Assembly: GCA_043806395.1 (NCBI GenBank)
Contig: JAZDHC010000143.1
Coordinates: 1-32,093 of the forward strand
Origin: CG2-30-40-21 sp043806395
Lineage (GTDB): Bacteria > UBA9089 > CG2-30-40-21
DNA length: 32,093 nt
Reading direction: 5' to 3'
Shown here: positions 15,307-23,392 of the stretch, piece by piece
Position numbering within the stretch: position 1 is the stretch's first letter
Layout of the letters: each line of letters begins with the position of its first letter
Translations under genes and position numbers: made by a program
The notes under the pieces: model-generated
Database searches by the model: none
Told to the model about the DNA's origin: nothing
What the model saw: the letters and a program-made list of their open reading frames with translations, nothing else

Positions 15307-17756
15307 TTTAATAACTCCACATTTCCCTTTACAGGCATCATCTCTTTCCCAAACAAACACATTATATTCATTGTTGGATACAAATGAACAACCCCAACCC
15401 CATCAGGTACATCATGGCTTGCCCTTGCCTTTAGCTCAATTCGTGCATTCTTGGAGGAAACCATAACCATGTCTCCATCCTTTATCCCCAACCTCAAAGC
15501 TTCATCAATGCCTATCTCTACGCAAGCATCACCTATCTCAAGTAAGGTTGGACTCCATGCACCAAATGAGCCAGAATATAAATGGGATGGGCTGGATACT
15601 AACAGCAACCCATCATCAGCCATTATCCCCTCACACTCAACCGGGATGAATTTACCCTTCCAATCCTTAAGTGAAAAGGGAGAAGGGCTACTCACCTTTA
15701 TCTCCTGTTGCACATCCTCTGTCGCTTCACAACCAAGTTGCTTGCAGAAATCCATAAATATTTCCAAATCTGTCCTGCTTTCCCCAACGCAAGGCAACAC
15801 CTTGTTTAATCTCTGCACCCTTCGCTCCAGATTTGTATTTGTTCCATCCTTCTCCGCAAAGCTACAGGCTGGCAGAACCACATCAGCCATATCAGCCGTA
15901 GTGGTCATAAACATATCCTGCACTACAAGGAATTCCATGGCATCCAAAGCCTTTCTCATATTAGTGAACGGATAGGTAAGCAAAGGATTTTCGCCCACGA
16001 TATACATTGCCTTTAGTTTGCCATACTCAAGCATTTCCATAGCATCAAGCCCTGGCTTATCTACAGGCACATACCCGGGTAAAAACCCTGGTACTGCTCC
16101 CATGTTAAGTGCCCCTTGTGAGTTATTCTTTTCCGGCAGGATATACACCCCGCAGGACTGCCTGCCGATATTTCCGGTAAGTAACGCCAGATTGCTTGCT
16201 GCACAGGCAATATCATGGTCATTTCCAACCAACCCCACACCCGTAGCCACAATAATGCAGGCATTAGCTGCCTCAGCATAAGTTTTGGCGGCTAATTCAA
16301 TGGCAAGAGGCTTAATCCCACATACCCTTTCCACATATTCAGGGGTATATTTTTCTATCGATGCTTTTAGCTCAGCAAGCCCTTCGGTTTTGTTATTAAC
16401 AAAGGTTGTATCAGCCAATTCAAGCCTGATTATCTGATTTATAATCCCATTAATCAAGGCAACCTCTGTTCCTGGCTTAATTATGAGGCTATCCTGTGCC
16501 TGACGGCTAAGCAGTGTCCTTTTATTATCTACTACAATCAACTTTGCCCTGTTTCGATTAACAGCCAAGTTTACCTCTATCCTGACATTTGGATGTGTCT
16601 CATTAAGGTTAGCCCGCACCAACAAGATAGCGTTTGCCTTTCTAATCTCATGCAGGAAATTGGTTGAGCAAGCCACACCAAGGCTTTCCCTTAAACCCAA
16701 TAATCCCTGATACCTGCCACCATGATCAATATTATTCGTTCCTATCCCCTGCCTGATCAATCGTTGAAAGAGATATAGCTCTTCATTGGTCAATCTGGCA
16801 GAGCCAAGCCCACCAATAGAATCTGCCCCGGATGCAGCCTTTATTTCATTAAACCGTGACACCACAAGCCCCAGAGCCTCATCCCAGCCAACCTCTTCAA
16901 ATAGTCCATTCCTTTTCACCAACGGCTTTTTTAATCTCTTCGGGCTACTGATAAACTCATATCCAAACCTGCCCTTAGAGCAAAGATTACCCTCATTTAT
17001 TCCAATATCATAATCACCTGTAACCCGCTGTATCTTATTATCCTTAAGTCCCAGCACAAGTGAACACCCATTTGAACAATAGGGACAAATTGTTGTTTTA
17101 TTCTCAAGATCCCATACGCGTGCCTTATATTTGAACATTTTTGAGTTCAATGCCCCAACCGGACACACAGAGATACACTGCCCACAAAATTCACAACTCA
17201 TAGGACGGTCAAAGTCCGTACCAATATATGTCTTAATTCCTCGATTGATAAAGCTAATCTCCCCTACACCCTGTATCTCGTTACAGATTCGTACGCATTT
17301 GCCACAGAGAACACATCGATTCATATCTCGTTCAATAAATGGTGAAAGCCTTTCCACTGCCTTTTTAACAGCCTTCATACGATATGGATTATCAACTACC
17401 CCATATTCATACACCAGATCCTGCAACTGACACTCCCCTGCCTTATCACACACAGGGCAATCAAGTGGGTGTTCTGCAAGAATAAGCTGAAGCTGTGCCC
17501 GTCTTGCCTCAATTATCTCAGGGCTATTGGTAATTATCTCCATTCCATCCTTGACCGGATTAAAACAGGCTGGTATCAATGCCTTGCGACCCTTAAGCTG
17601 AACCACACACATACGGCAGGCACCAAAGCCAATCAGCCGTTTGTCTGCACAAAGGGCAGGTATTTTTACACCAGCCTTCTGTGCTGCCTCAAGGATCATT
17701 GTTCCCTTTTTGACTGTTATCTGTTTTTTATCAATTGTTAGTGTAATTTCTGACAT
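15303..17756 (-). CDS. nuoG: NADH-quinone oxidoreductase subunit G
   Basis: 817-residue Fe-S scaffold of the peripheral arm. N-terminal clusters: [2Fe-2S] C36, C47, C50, C64; the His-ligated N5 site H96, C100, C103, C109; two [4Fe-4S] sites C148/C151/C154/C158 and C188/C191/C194/C198; and the N7-type site C224, C227, C231, C259. The rest is a molybdopterin-oxidoreductase fold. At the place where formate dehydrogenases have a Sec/Cys metal ligand the sequence is NIDHGGRYQGLLG, with none, so it is NuoG rather than an active formate dehydrogenase. ATG at 17756 follows GAGG. The stop overlaps the nuoI start. Confidence 0.95.
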   Translation of the reverse strand: MSEITLTIDKKQITVKKGTMILEAAQKAGVKIPALCADKRLIGFGACRMCVVQLKGRKALIPACFNPVKDGMEIITNSPEIIEARRAQLQLILAEHPLDCPVCDKAGECQLQDLVYEYGVVDNPYRMKAVKKAVERLSPFIERDMNRCVLCGKCVRICNEIQGVGEISFINRGIKTYIGTDFDRPMSCEFCGQCISVCPVGALNSKMFKYKARVWDLENKTTICPYCSNGCSLVLGLKDNKIQRVTGDYDIGINEGNLCSKGRFGYEFISSPKRLKKPLVKRNGLFEEVGWDEALGLVVSRFNEIKAASGADSIGGLGSARLTNEELYLFQRLIRQGIGTNNIDHGGRYQGLLGLRESLGVACSTNFLHEIRKANAILLVRANLNETHPNVRIEVNLAVNRNRAKLIVVDNKRTLLSRQAQDSLIIKPGTEVALINGIINQIIRLELADTTFVNNKTEGLAELKASIEKYTPEYVERVCGIKPLAIELAAKTYAEAANACIIVATGVGLVGNDHDIACAASNLALLTGNIGRQSCGVYILPEKNNSQGALNMGAVPGFLPGYVPVDKPGLDAMEMLEYGKLKAMYIVGENPLLTYPFTNMRKALDAMEFLVVQDMFMTTTADMADVVLPACSFAEKDGTNTNLERRVQRLNKVLPCVGESRTDLEIFMDFCKQLGCEATEDVQQEIKVSSPSPFSLKDWKGKFIPVECEGIMADDGLLLVSSPSHLYSGSFGAWSPTLLEIGDACVEIGIDEALRLGIKDGDMVMVSSKNARIELKARASHDVPDGVGVVHLYPTMNIMCLFGKEMMPVKGNVELLK

Positions 17757-17802
17757 CTTTACCTCATCATAACCATCAGCGTTATCAGCGTTCTATTTCT
17801 TC

Positions 17803-19608
17803 CTAATCTATCGCATCAAACTTACAAGCTGTAATACAAGATCTGCACATAGTACATTTTTCCCGATCAATAATTGCTACCTGCTTTTTCTCCCACACAA
17901 CAGCGTTTGAGGGACAAGCCTTAAAGCACACTCCGCACATCTTACATTTTTCTTCATTTACCTCAAATTTTATCAGATCAATACAAACCCTGGACGGACA
18001 TCGTTTTTCCTTGATATGAGCATCATACTCATCCCTGAAATAGCGAATGGTTGAAAGTATTGGATTGGCTGCTGTTTGACCAAGCCCACAGTGTGATGTA
18101 TTTTTTATATGCCTGCCAAGCTGTTCCAAAAATTCAATGTCCCCTTCCTGTCCCCTGCCAGCAACAATATCCTCAAGTTTATTGAGCATAACCCTTAATC
18201 CAATTCGACAGGGCACGCACTTACCACAGGATTCATCTACAGAAAAATCCGTAAAAAATCGGGCTGTATCAACCATACAGGTAGCATCATGCATAATTAC
18301 CACACCGCCAGAGCCCATCATGGCTCCAGCAGAGGTGAGTGAATCAAAATCTATGGTTATATCAAGCAGACTCTCTGGTATGCACCCACCAGATGGACCA
18401 CCAAGCTGTGCTGCCTTAAATTTTCGTTTGTTTGAGATGCCTCCGCCAATATCAAATACCAATGCCCTTAAGGATGTACCCATAGGCACTTCAACCAATC
18501 CAACATTATTTATTGCCCCGGTTAAGGCAAAGACCTTTGTGCCCTTGCTTCCCTCCGTGCCAATAGAGGCAAACCATGCCCCGCCATTAAGGATAATCTG
18601 TGGCACATTGGCAAATGTTTCAACATTGTTCAAGTTGGTTGGCTGTCCCCAGAGCCCTGATTCAGAAGAGCGGGGTGGTTTTATCCTCGGCATACCCCGT
18701 TTACCCTCAATAGAGTACATCAAGGCACTTGACTCACCACAAACAAATGCACCAGCACCTGGATATATCTCAATATCAAAATTAAAATCAGTACCAAAGA
18801 TATTTTTACCAAGCAATCCATATTCTCTTGCCTGCTCAATAGCTATATTTAATCTGTGAATAGCAAGCGGATATTCTGCCCGCACATAAATATACCCCTT
18901 TTCCACACCACCAATGGCATAGGCTGAGATAGCCATGCCTTCTAAAACCGCATGAGGGTCAGCCTCTAAGACTGATCTATCCATAAATGCACCCGGGTCA
19001 CCCTCATCACCATTGCAGACCGTATACTTTGGAAAATTCTTATACTTTCGGCACTCTTCCCACTTTTTCCCGGTTGGAAATCCGCCGCCGCCACGGCCCC
19101 GTAAGCCAGAGATAATCATCTCATTGATAACATCCTCTGGAGTCATCCCGGTTAATATTTTAGCCAATGCCTGATACCCATCACGGGCAATGTATTCGTC
19201 GATTTTCTCAGCATCAATCAGTCCACGATTCCGCAGGGCACGCAATACTTGATGTTTGAAGAACGGAATATCACTTATCAGGGGAACAGCCTCTTTTTCT
19301 GTTGGTGGGGTATACATTAAGTCCTTTACAGGCCGTCCCTTTAAGAAATGCTCTTCTACTAATAATGGTATATCCTCTGGCTTAAGGGAATGATAAAATA
19401 TACCCTCTGGATAAACTACAAATAATGGACCCTTAGCACAAAAGCCATTACAACCAGTTAAGGTTATCTGGATTTCTCTCTGGAGATCCTTTTTCTGTAA
19501 TTCATCCTCTAATGCCGTTTTTATCTTTGATGCACCACAAGCAACACAACCTGTGCCAGCACAAATTAATATATTAGCTCGAAATTGCGTCATTTCTTTC
19601 TCCCTCAT
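17803..19608 (-). CDS. nuoF: NADH-quinone oxidoreductase subunit F, HydB-like long form
   Basis: 601-residue NADH/FMN subunit. Residues 1-100 are a Trx-like [2Fe-2S] domain (C16, C21, C24, C48, C52 available). The NuoF core has GLRGRGGGGFPTGKKW, NGDEGDPGAFMDR, GAGAFVCGESSALMYSIEG and the N3 site ESCGKCVPCRIG...HCGLGQ. Two [4Fe-4S] motifs close the protein (CKMCGVCFKACP, CTMCRSCITACK). Standard complex I NuoF (about 430 residues) lacks both extra domains; HydB/HndC of bifurcating hydrogenases has them. The ATG at 19608 is preceded by GAGG with 7-bp spacing; an ATG five codons in also has GGGAG. It sits directly upstream of nuoG, so I take it as the complex I diaphorase. Confidence 0.92.
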   Translation of the reverse strand: MREKEMTQFRANILICAGTGCVACGASKIKTALEDELQKKDLQREIQITLTGCNGFCAKGPLFVVYPEGIFYHSLKPEDIPLLVEEHFLKGRPVKDLMYTPPTEKEAVPLISDIPFFKHQVLRALRNRGLIDAEKIDEYIARDGYQALAKILTGMTPEDVINEMIISGLRGRGGGGFPTGKKWEECRKYKNFPKYTVCNGDEGDPGAFMDRSVLEADPHAVLEGMAISAYAIGGVEKGYIYVRAEYPLAIHRLNIAIEQAREYGLLGKNIFGTDFNFDIEIYPGAGAFVCGESSALMYSIEGKRGMPRIKPPRSSESGLWGQPTNLNNVETFANVPQIILNGGAWFASIGTEGSKGTKVFALTGAINNVGLVEVPMGTSLRALVFDIGGGISNKRKFKAAQLGGPSGGCIPESLLDITIDFDSLTSAGAMMGSGGVVIMHDATCMVDTARFFTDFSVDESCGKCVPCRIGLRVMLNKLEDIVAGRGQEGDIEFLEQLGRHIKNTSHCGLGQTAANPILSTIRYFRDEYDAHIKEKRCPSRVCIDLIKFEVNEEKCKMCGVCFKACPSNAVVWEKKQVAIIDREKCTMCRSCITACKFDAID

Positions 19609-19617
19609 CCCTTTTCC

Positions 19618-20001
19618 TCAATATGTCGCTTCATTACCAATTCCCAGGGCATATTCTTCTACAATGTTCCCACCAATAACATGTTCTAAAAGTATCTTTT
19701 TAATCTTCTCTCCATCTAAATCAACATATTTCACCGGTGACTTTCCTGCTAATTCAACAGTTACCATTGGTTCGCGACTACATAAACCAGCACAACCAGA
19801 GGTAGTAACAGTAACATCTGTCATGTTTTGTTGCATGATTTCATCCATTAAGGCAGACATTACCCCTCTTGCACCAGAGGCAATACCACATGTCCCCATG
19901 TGAATAATAAATCTCGCTCGATAACCACCCTCTCGCAGGGTACTTGTTGCCTTATATTGTTCCTTAATCTTTATTAAATCATCAATAGTTAACTTTGCCA
20001 T
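19618..20001 (-). CDS. Thioredoxin-like [2Fe-2S] ferredoxin protein
   Basis: 127-residue protein with a Trx-like [2Fe-2S] domain: HMGTCGIASGA (C38) and SGCAGLC (C70, C74). It resembles the small (2Fe-2S) ferredoxin protein found beside hydB/nuoF in [FeFe]-hydrogenase clusters, and its core resembles the N-terminal domain of NuoF2 here. I choose the ATG at 20001, with GGGGTGAT upstream; a GTG four codons earlier overlaps the PHP remnant. It lies 9 bp from nuoF, so a direct electron-transfer partnership with that subunit is likely. Three rather than four ligand cysteines are obvious. Confidence 0.85.
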   Translation of the reverse strand: MAKLTIDDLIKIKEQYKATSTLREGGYRARFIIHMGTCGIASGARGVMSALMDEIMQQNMTDVTVTTSGCAGLCSREPMVTVELAGKSPVKYVDLDGEKIKKILLEHVIGGNIVEEYALGIGNEATY

Positions 20002-20002
20002 A

Positions 20003-20230
20003 TTAAAAATCACCCCTCAATCGTTCATGGATAAACCTTATTATCGCTGGTAGATTTCCTGATTCTGCCTGTATCATGGTTGTATCAAGCAGAGTTATGG
20101 TCTCTGCTATCCCAATTATATCCAACCCTTTTAATTTTGCCTGCCTCACAATTGCCCTTGGTGACATCTCCAGCTCAGCACAAGGTGACAGGCAAGTATG
20201 AATATGGAGATCTGTCTTAAATATTCTCAT
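20003..20230 (-). pseudogene. PHP-domain phosphoesterase remnant, frameshifted and truncated
   Basis: The first ~40 residues from the ATG at 20230 (MRIFKTDLHIHTCLSPCAELEMSPRAIV, given here as motifs DLHIH, LSPCAELEMSP, KGLDIIGIA) match the start of the PHP proteins found in hydrogenase clusters. The metal-binding DHNSA that should follow GIA is missing in this frame. It is present in another frame at about 20082-20096: an extra GA before it and an extra T after it shift the reading, then the frame is restored at DTTMIQAESGN. The usual later two thirds of the domain are absent. I call it a decayed, probably inactive copy. It overlaps the end of the DRTGG remnant and runs into the ferredoxin gene. 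Confidence 0.75.
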
Positions 20231-20504
20231 TTCTGATGCCAAGCTGGTACAATTTACCTGCCAACTCAAAGGCAGGCAATTGGCTCACCAAAATAGTTAT
20301 TCCTTCCTGTTTTGCTTTTTCCAGGGTATCTTCTGCTGGTTGTCGATTATTTACTAATATAATTCCCGATAATTCCTTTAAAACAGCCACAGCCACGATA
20401 TTCTGATGAACTTGCAGGGTAATCCAGACATTTCCCCTTTGAGCATGAGCAATGACATCAGACAATAAATCAGAAACATAACCGCCGCTTAATATTTTTG
20501 GTGA
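20217..20504 (-). pseudogene. DRTGG-domain protein, 5' truncated by a palindrome
   Basis: The open frame encodes the second part of a DRTGG-domain protein: SGGYVSDLLSDVIAHA, RGNVWITLQVHQNIVAVAVL, GIILVNNRQPAEDTLEKA and FELAGKLYQLGI. Family members are about 110-120 residues, and the N-terminal ~25-30 residues are missing. Upstream, homology stops at an 18-bp perfect palindrome (20500-20540) that supplies an in-frame TGA. The only start in the homologous part is TTG at 20465, which would omit SGGYVSDL. Such proteins accompany HydABC hydrogenases, role unknown. A shortened but expressed protein is possible; loss of function is more likely. Confidence 0.65.
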
Positions 20505-20540
20505 TCAGTTATCGGTATTTACTACCGATAACTGATCACC
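20500..20540. repeat. Perfect 18-bp palindrome
   Basis: GGTGATCAGTTATCGGTA (20500-20517) and its exact reverse complement (20523-20540) are separated by 5 nt. It lies in the 145-bp stretch between the Cys-rich/acidic gene and the DRTGG remnant, where nothing else is coding. Homology to DRTGG proteins ends within a few codons of it, so the insertion probably caused the 5' truncation. No T-tract follows on either strand, so it is not a standard terminator, but it would form a strong hairpin in the nuo mRNA. Confidence 0.85.
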
Positions 20541-20610
20541 GATTACTATTTGACCACTCCGCCTGACAACTTGTTATTCTCATTCAAATCATGCCCGGAT
20601 AAATAGCCAA

Positions 20611-20892
20611 CTATTTACCCTTCTCATCTTCATCCTCATCTTCATCCCAATCATCCTCATCCTCATCCTCATCCCAATCATCCTCATCCTGTCCATGTCC
20701 CACAGACGATAATCCCTTAGCTACCTCTGCCACCAACCGAAAACATGACAGTTCACATAATCCGGTTGTTTCTAATATCTCCGGCATATGCTCTCCTACA
20801 TTTGACAGGTAAGCAACGCAACTCTCATCACACACCCTTTCCATATAACAACATTTTTTCTCTTTCTTTACCTCTGTCTTACAACAACCCAT
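20611..20892 (-). CDS. Cys-rich protein with acidic repeat tail
   Basis: 93-residue protein of unknown function. The N-terminal half has many cysteines (MGCCK, CCYMERVCDESCVAYL, GLCELSCFRLVAEVAKG), suggesting metal binding. The C-terminal ~25 residues are a tandem acidic tract of DEDDWDEDED type, encoded by repeated ATC/CTC-rich units (about 20625-20690). The ATG overlaps the nuoE stop region, and AAGGAGG inside nuoE is its ribosome binding site. In hydrogenase clusters this slot usually holds an ATPase-like regulator, which is absent here. The acidic tract may have expanded by slippage. Confidence 0.75.
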   Translation of the reverse strand: MGCCKTEVKKEKKCCYMERVCDESCVAYLSNVGEHMPEILETTGLCELSCFRLVAEVAKGLSSVGHGQDEDDWDEDEDEDDWDEDEDEDEKGK

Positions 20893-20893
20893 T

Positions 20894-21472
20894 TCAATTA
20901 TACCTCCTTAATATATCTATAATCTTCCCAGGCGTTACCATGCCATGGGTATCTTCACCAACTAATACAGCCGGGGCAAGCCCACAAGCCCCAATACATC
21001 GCACAGCCTCAAGTGTAAATTTTTTATCTTCCGTGGTTTCTCCAACCTGAATCCCTAATTCAGACTCAAGCTTAACAATAATCTCCTGTGCACCCTTAAC
21101 ATAACAAGCAGTTCCAGTACAAACCTTAATCAGATATTTGCCCTTTGGCACAGTAGTAAAAAAAGCATAAAATGTAACCACCCCAAAGATATGAGCTGGC
21201 GGCACATTAATTCCTACAGCAATATGCCGTTGCAATTGAGCAGGTAGATACCCAAACGCTTCTTGAGTTTCCTTCAGAATGGGGATAAGATAATTGGGCT
21301 TTGCACCATACTTTGCCACAATAGCATCTATCTGTGCCAATTGCTCGGGCGAAAATATTTCTATTGGTTCGGGGCTTGATTGAATCTTTGAACTCAATTT
21401 TTCATCACCCATTGTGTTCTTCAAAGCCATAAGTGTTTCATCTTGTTTGCAATTACAATTACATCCTGCCAT
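20894..21472 (-). CDS. nuoE: NADH-quinone oxidoreductase subunit E
   Basis: 192-residue [2Fe-2S] subunit. Ligands C118-x4-C123 (CTGTACYV) and C159-x3-C163 (CIGACGLAPA) match NuoE/HydC. The helical N-domain includes YLIPILKETQEAFGYLP and FGVVTFYAFF. A 40-residue N-terminal extension begins MAGCNCNCK, with three closely spaced cysteines of unknown role (NuoE2 starts similarly, MGCQC). It is separated from nuoF by about 1.3 kb of small genes, unlike a standard nuoEF pair but as in hydrogenase gene clusters. Confidence 0.94.
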   Translation of the reverse strand: MAGCNCNCKQDETLMALKNTMGDEKLSSKIQSSPEPIEIFSPEQLAQIDAIVAKYGAKPNYLIPILKETQEAFGYLPAQLQRHIAVGINVPPAHIFGVVTFYAFFTTVPKGKYLIKVCTGTACYVKGAQEIIVKLESELGIQVGETTEDKKFTLEAVRCIGACGLAPAVLVGEDTHGMVTPGKIIDILRRYN

Positions 21473-21490
21473 AACTTTTTTACCTCAAAA

Positions 21491-21910
21491 TTATTTCATC
21501 TTTAACAAAGGCAAATACGGTGACTCTGGCCTTACTTTCAAAGTTTGCTCACTACAATCTACGATTAAGTCCATCACTTCCATAATAATTTGCCCAACCA
21601 ATGGTTCAGAATTTGGTGGACCAACAATACAATCCGTATTCATTTGTCTATTGCCAATTCGTACACTTACTACACCAGCGATATTCCTTTCTTCTTTCCT
21701 TTCATCAGCATAGGTCACCACAGCCTTTCGTATAATCTCAAGTCCAAGAGCCTCCACGAGATCTTGTGGCAACATCAACATTATTGCCCCAGTATCTACA
21801 AGGGCTGTTGCTTCTTCTTTGCGAATTTGTGATTCCTTAATCTCTTTATTTGTACATCGATACCTGTCCCATGCATTTTCAAGACAGAGCGTTACATTTA
21901 CCTCACCCAT
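21491..21910 (-). CDS. Retropepsin-like clan AA aspartic protease
   Basis: 139-residue protein with the active-site block ALVDTGAIMLMLP (DTG catalytic Asp), followed by GLEIIRKAVVTYADERKEE and a later hydrophobic VGQIIMEVMDLIVD with the second family motif. This fits single-domain, dimer-forming clan AA proteases of bacteria. The ATG at 21910 follows AGGAG; a TTG seven codons upstream overlaps nuoD. It lies between nuoD and nuoE with short gaps, so it is co-expressed with complex I, an unusual location. Substrate unknown; a role in processing operon products would be speculation. Confidence 0.75.
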   Translation of the reverse strand: MGEVNVTLCLENAWDRYRCTNKEIKESQIRKEEATALVDTGAIMLMLPQDLVEALGLEIIRKAVVTYADERKEERNIAGVVSVRIGNRQMNTDCIVGPPNSEPLVGQIIMEVMDLIVDCSEQTLKVRPESPYLPLLKMK

Positions 21911-21920
21911 TTTTCTTCTC

Positions 21921-23099
21921 CTACCTGTCAATCTCCCCTAACACAATATCCAATGTTCCAATAATTGCCACCACATCAGCTATCATCGTGTTATTCTCAC
22001 ACATCTTGCCAATTGCCTGAAGGTTGGCAAAGGATGGCGTGCGAATTTTCATGCGATATGGTTTTGGAGAGCCATCACTAATGATATAAAAACCAAGCTC
22101 ACCTTTGGGTGCTTCAATAGATTGATATATCTCACCTATTGGCGGATTAAATCCCTCGGACATGATATGAAAGTGATGGATAAGGGATTCTATCGTCGTA
22201 TTCACCTTGTCTTTTGTTGGAGGCACGACCCTTGGATCATTTGCCATGAGCTTGCCCTCAGGCATCTTTTCAAGAGCCTGTTTAACTATACCATGGCTTT
22301 GTCTCATCTCTTCCAATCGTACCAGATATCGGTCGTATGTATCTCCTACTCCCCTGCCGGTTGGGATAGAAAAGTCAAGCTCATTATAAACACAATAGGG
22401 TTCTGCCCTTCGAATATCCCATTCAACCCCTGAGCCGCGAAGACAGGGACCACTCAGGCTATAATTTACAGCGTCCTCAGCAGAGATAATCCCCACATTT
22501 ACAGTGCGATCAAGCCATATCTTATTATTTGTCAATAATGCCTCATACTCATTTATTTTTGATGGAAATATATTAATAAACTCCGTTATCTTCTGTCGAG
22601 TGTTATTATCAATATCCTTTGGCACACCACCAATGCGAAAGGCAGTGGTAGTAAGCCTTGAGCCACAATACGACTCAAAGATGTCAAGTAGCAACTCCCT
22701 TTCTCTAAAGCAATACATGAATGGTGTAAATGCCCCTAAATCAAGGGCATGGGTTGCTAACCAGACAAGGTGGCTGACTATTCGGGTAAGTTCAGCCAGA
22801 ATTACCCTGATATAGCTTGCCCTCTTTGGCACACTTAACCCCAATAACTTTTCCACAGCAAGACAATAGGCAAGATTATTGGAAATCGCAGCAATATAAT
22901 CAAGCCTATCTGTCACCGGCAGAAATTGGGCATAGGTTTTGTTCTCAGCCAGTTTCTCCAGCCCACGGTGCAAATAACCCAGATCAGGTATAACCTTAGT
23001 TACCACCTCACCATCAAGGTGCACAATCAGTCTCAATACCCCATGCGTACTTGGGTGTTGAGGACCCATATTAACGATTAATTCTTGTACTTCAGACAT
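21921..23099 (-). CDS. nuoD: NADH-quinone oxidoreductase subunit D
   Basis: 392-residue 49-kDa-type subunit lining the quinone site with NuoB. Hallmarks: MGPQHPSTHGVLRL at the N-terminus, DLGYLHRGLEKLAE, and the C-terminal GELGFYIISDGSPKPYRMKIR with the final GTLDIVLGEIDR (seen as separate blocks). It lacks the [NiFe] ligand cysteines of related hydrogenases. NuoC is a separate gene, not fused. ATG at 23099 follows GAGG. Upstream, 293 bp of repeat DNA separate it from the coiled-coil gene. Confidence 0.97.
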   Translation of the reverse strand: MSEVQELIVNMGPQHPSTHGVLRLIVHLDGEVVTKVIPDLGYLHRGLEKLAENKTYAQFLPVTDRLDYIAAISNNLAYCLAVEKLLGLSVPKRASYIRVILAELTRIVSHLVWLATHALDLGAFTPFMYCFRERELLLDIFESYCGSRLTTTAFRIGGVPKDIDNNTRQKITEFINIFPSKINEYEALLTNNKIWLDRTVNVGIISAEDAVNYSLSGPCLRGSGVEWDIRRAEPYCVYNELDFSIPTGRGVGDTYDRYLVRLEEMRQSHGIVKQALEKMPEGKLMANDPRVVPPTKDKVNTTIESLIHHFHIMSEGFNPPIGEIYQSIEAPKGELGFYIISDGSPKPYRMKIRTPSFANLQAIGKMCENNTMIADVVAIIGTLDIVLGEIDR

Positions 23100-23134
23100 T
23101 TTTTGTCCTCTTTATCTGGAAATGCTCTCGGTGG

Positions 23135-23154
23135 CACAGGCATCCTTGCCTGTG
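23135..23154. repeat. Short hairpin in nuoD upstream region
   Basis: CACAGGCA (23135-23142) and TGCCTGTG (23147-23154) form an 8-bp stem with a 4-nt loop, followed by a further CCACAGGCTGGAAG segment. It lies in the non-coding 23100-23392 stretch, which otherwise contains only an unexplained 70 bp and the MITE copy. It is probably another small palindromic repeat; no T-tract follows. Confidence 0.6.
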
Positions 23155-23252
23155 GTCCACAGGCTGGAAGTCTGCGAGACTACCTTGATTTTCATCCCTT
23201 TGCAGGAATATACACCATGTTACTCGCCAAGCCTCATTTCCAATTGTCTCAA

Positions 23253-23392
23253 GGGCATCTCTAAAAGCTCAATCAAGTCATGATGGCAAGGCGCAAAGAT
23301 GCGAAAAAGCGCAGTTTACATGTGGTAAATGAGCATTTTAAGCAGCTTTGCAACGCCGCCAGCGTGGCTTCAGTGAGTTTTTAGAGATGCCC
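23253..23392. repeat. MITE-like palindromic repeat, copy 2 (complete)
   Basis: 140-bp element with terminal inverted repeats GGGCATCTCTAAAA and an interior that is an imperfect palindrome. It is flanked on both sides by TCAA (23249-23252 and 23393-23396), a plausible 4-bp target duplication. It matches copy 1 (1-137) closely. It sits between nuoD and the coiled-coil gene, and the right TCAA contains that gene's stop codon (TGA on the minus strand). The short size, TIRs and lack of an ORF indicate a non-autonomous element moved by a transposase elsewhere in the genome. Confidence 0.85.

Noticed and set aside
15303..17756. Formate dehydrogenase alpha subunit instead of NuoG
   Set aside because: The molybdenum-ligand Sec/Cys region reads NIDHGGRYQGLLG without Cys, the N-terminal Fe-S set is NuoG-like, and the neighbours are nuoF and nuoI.
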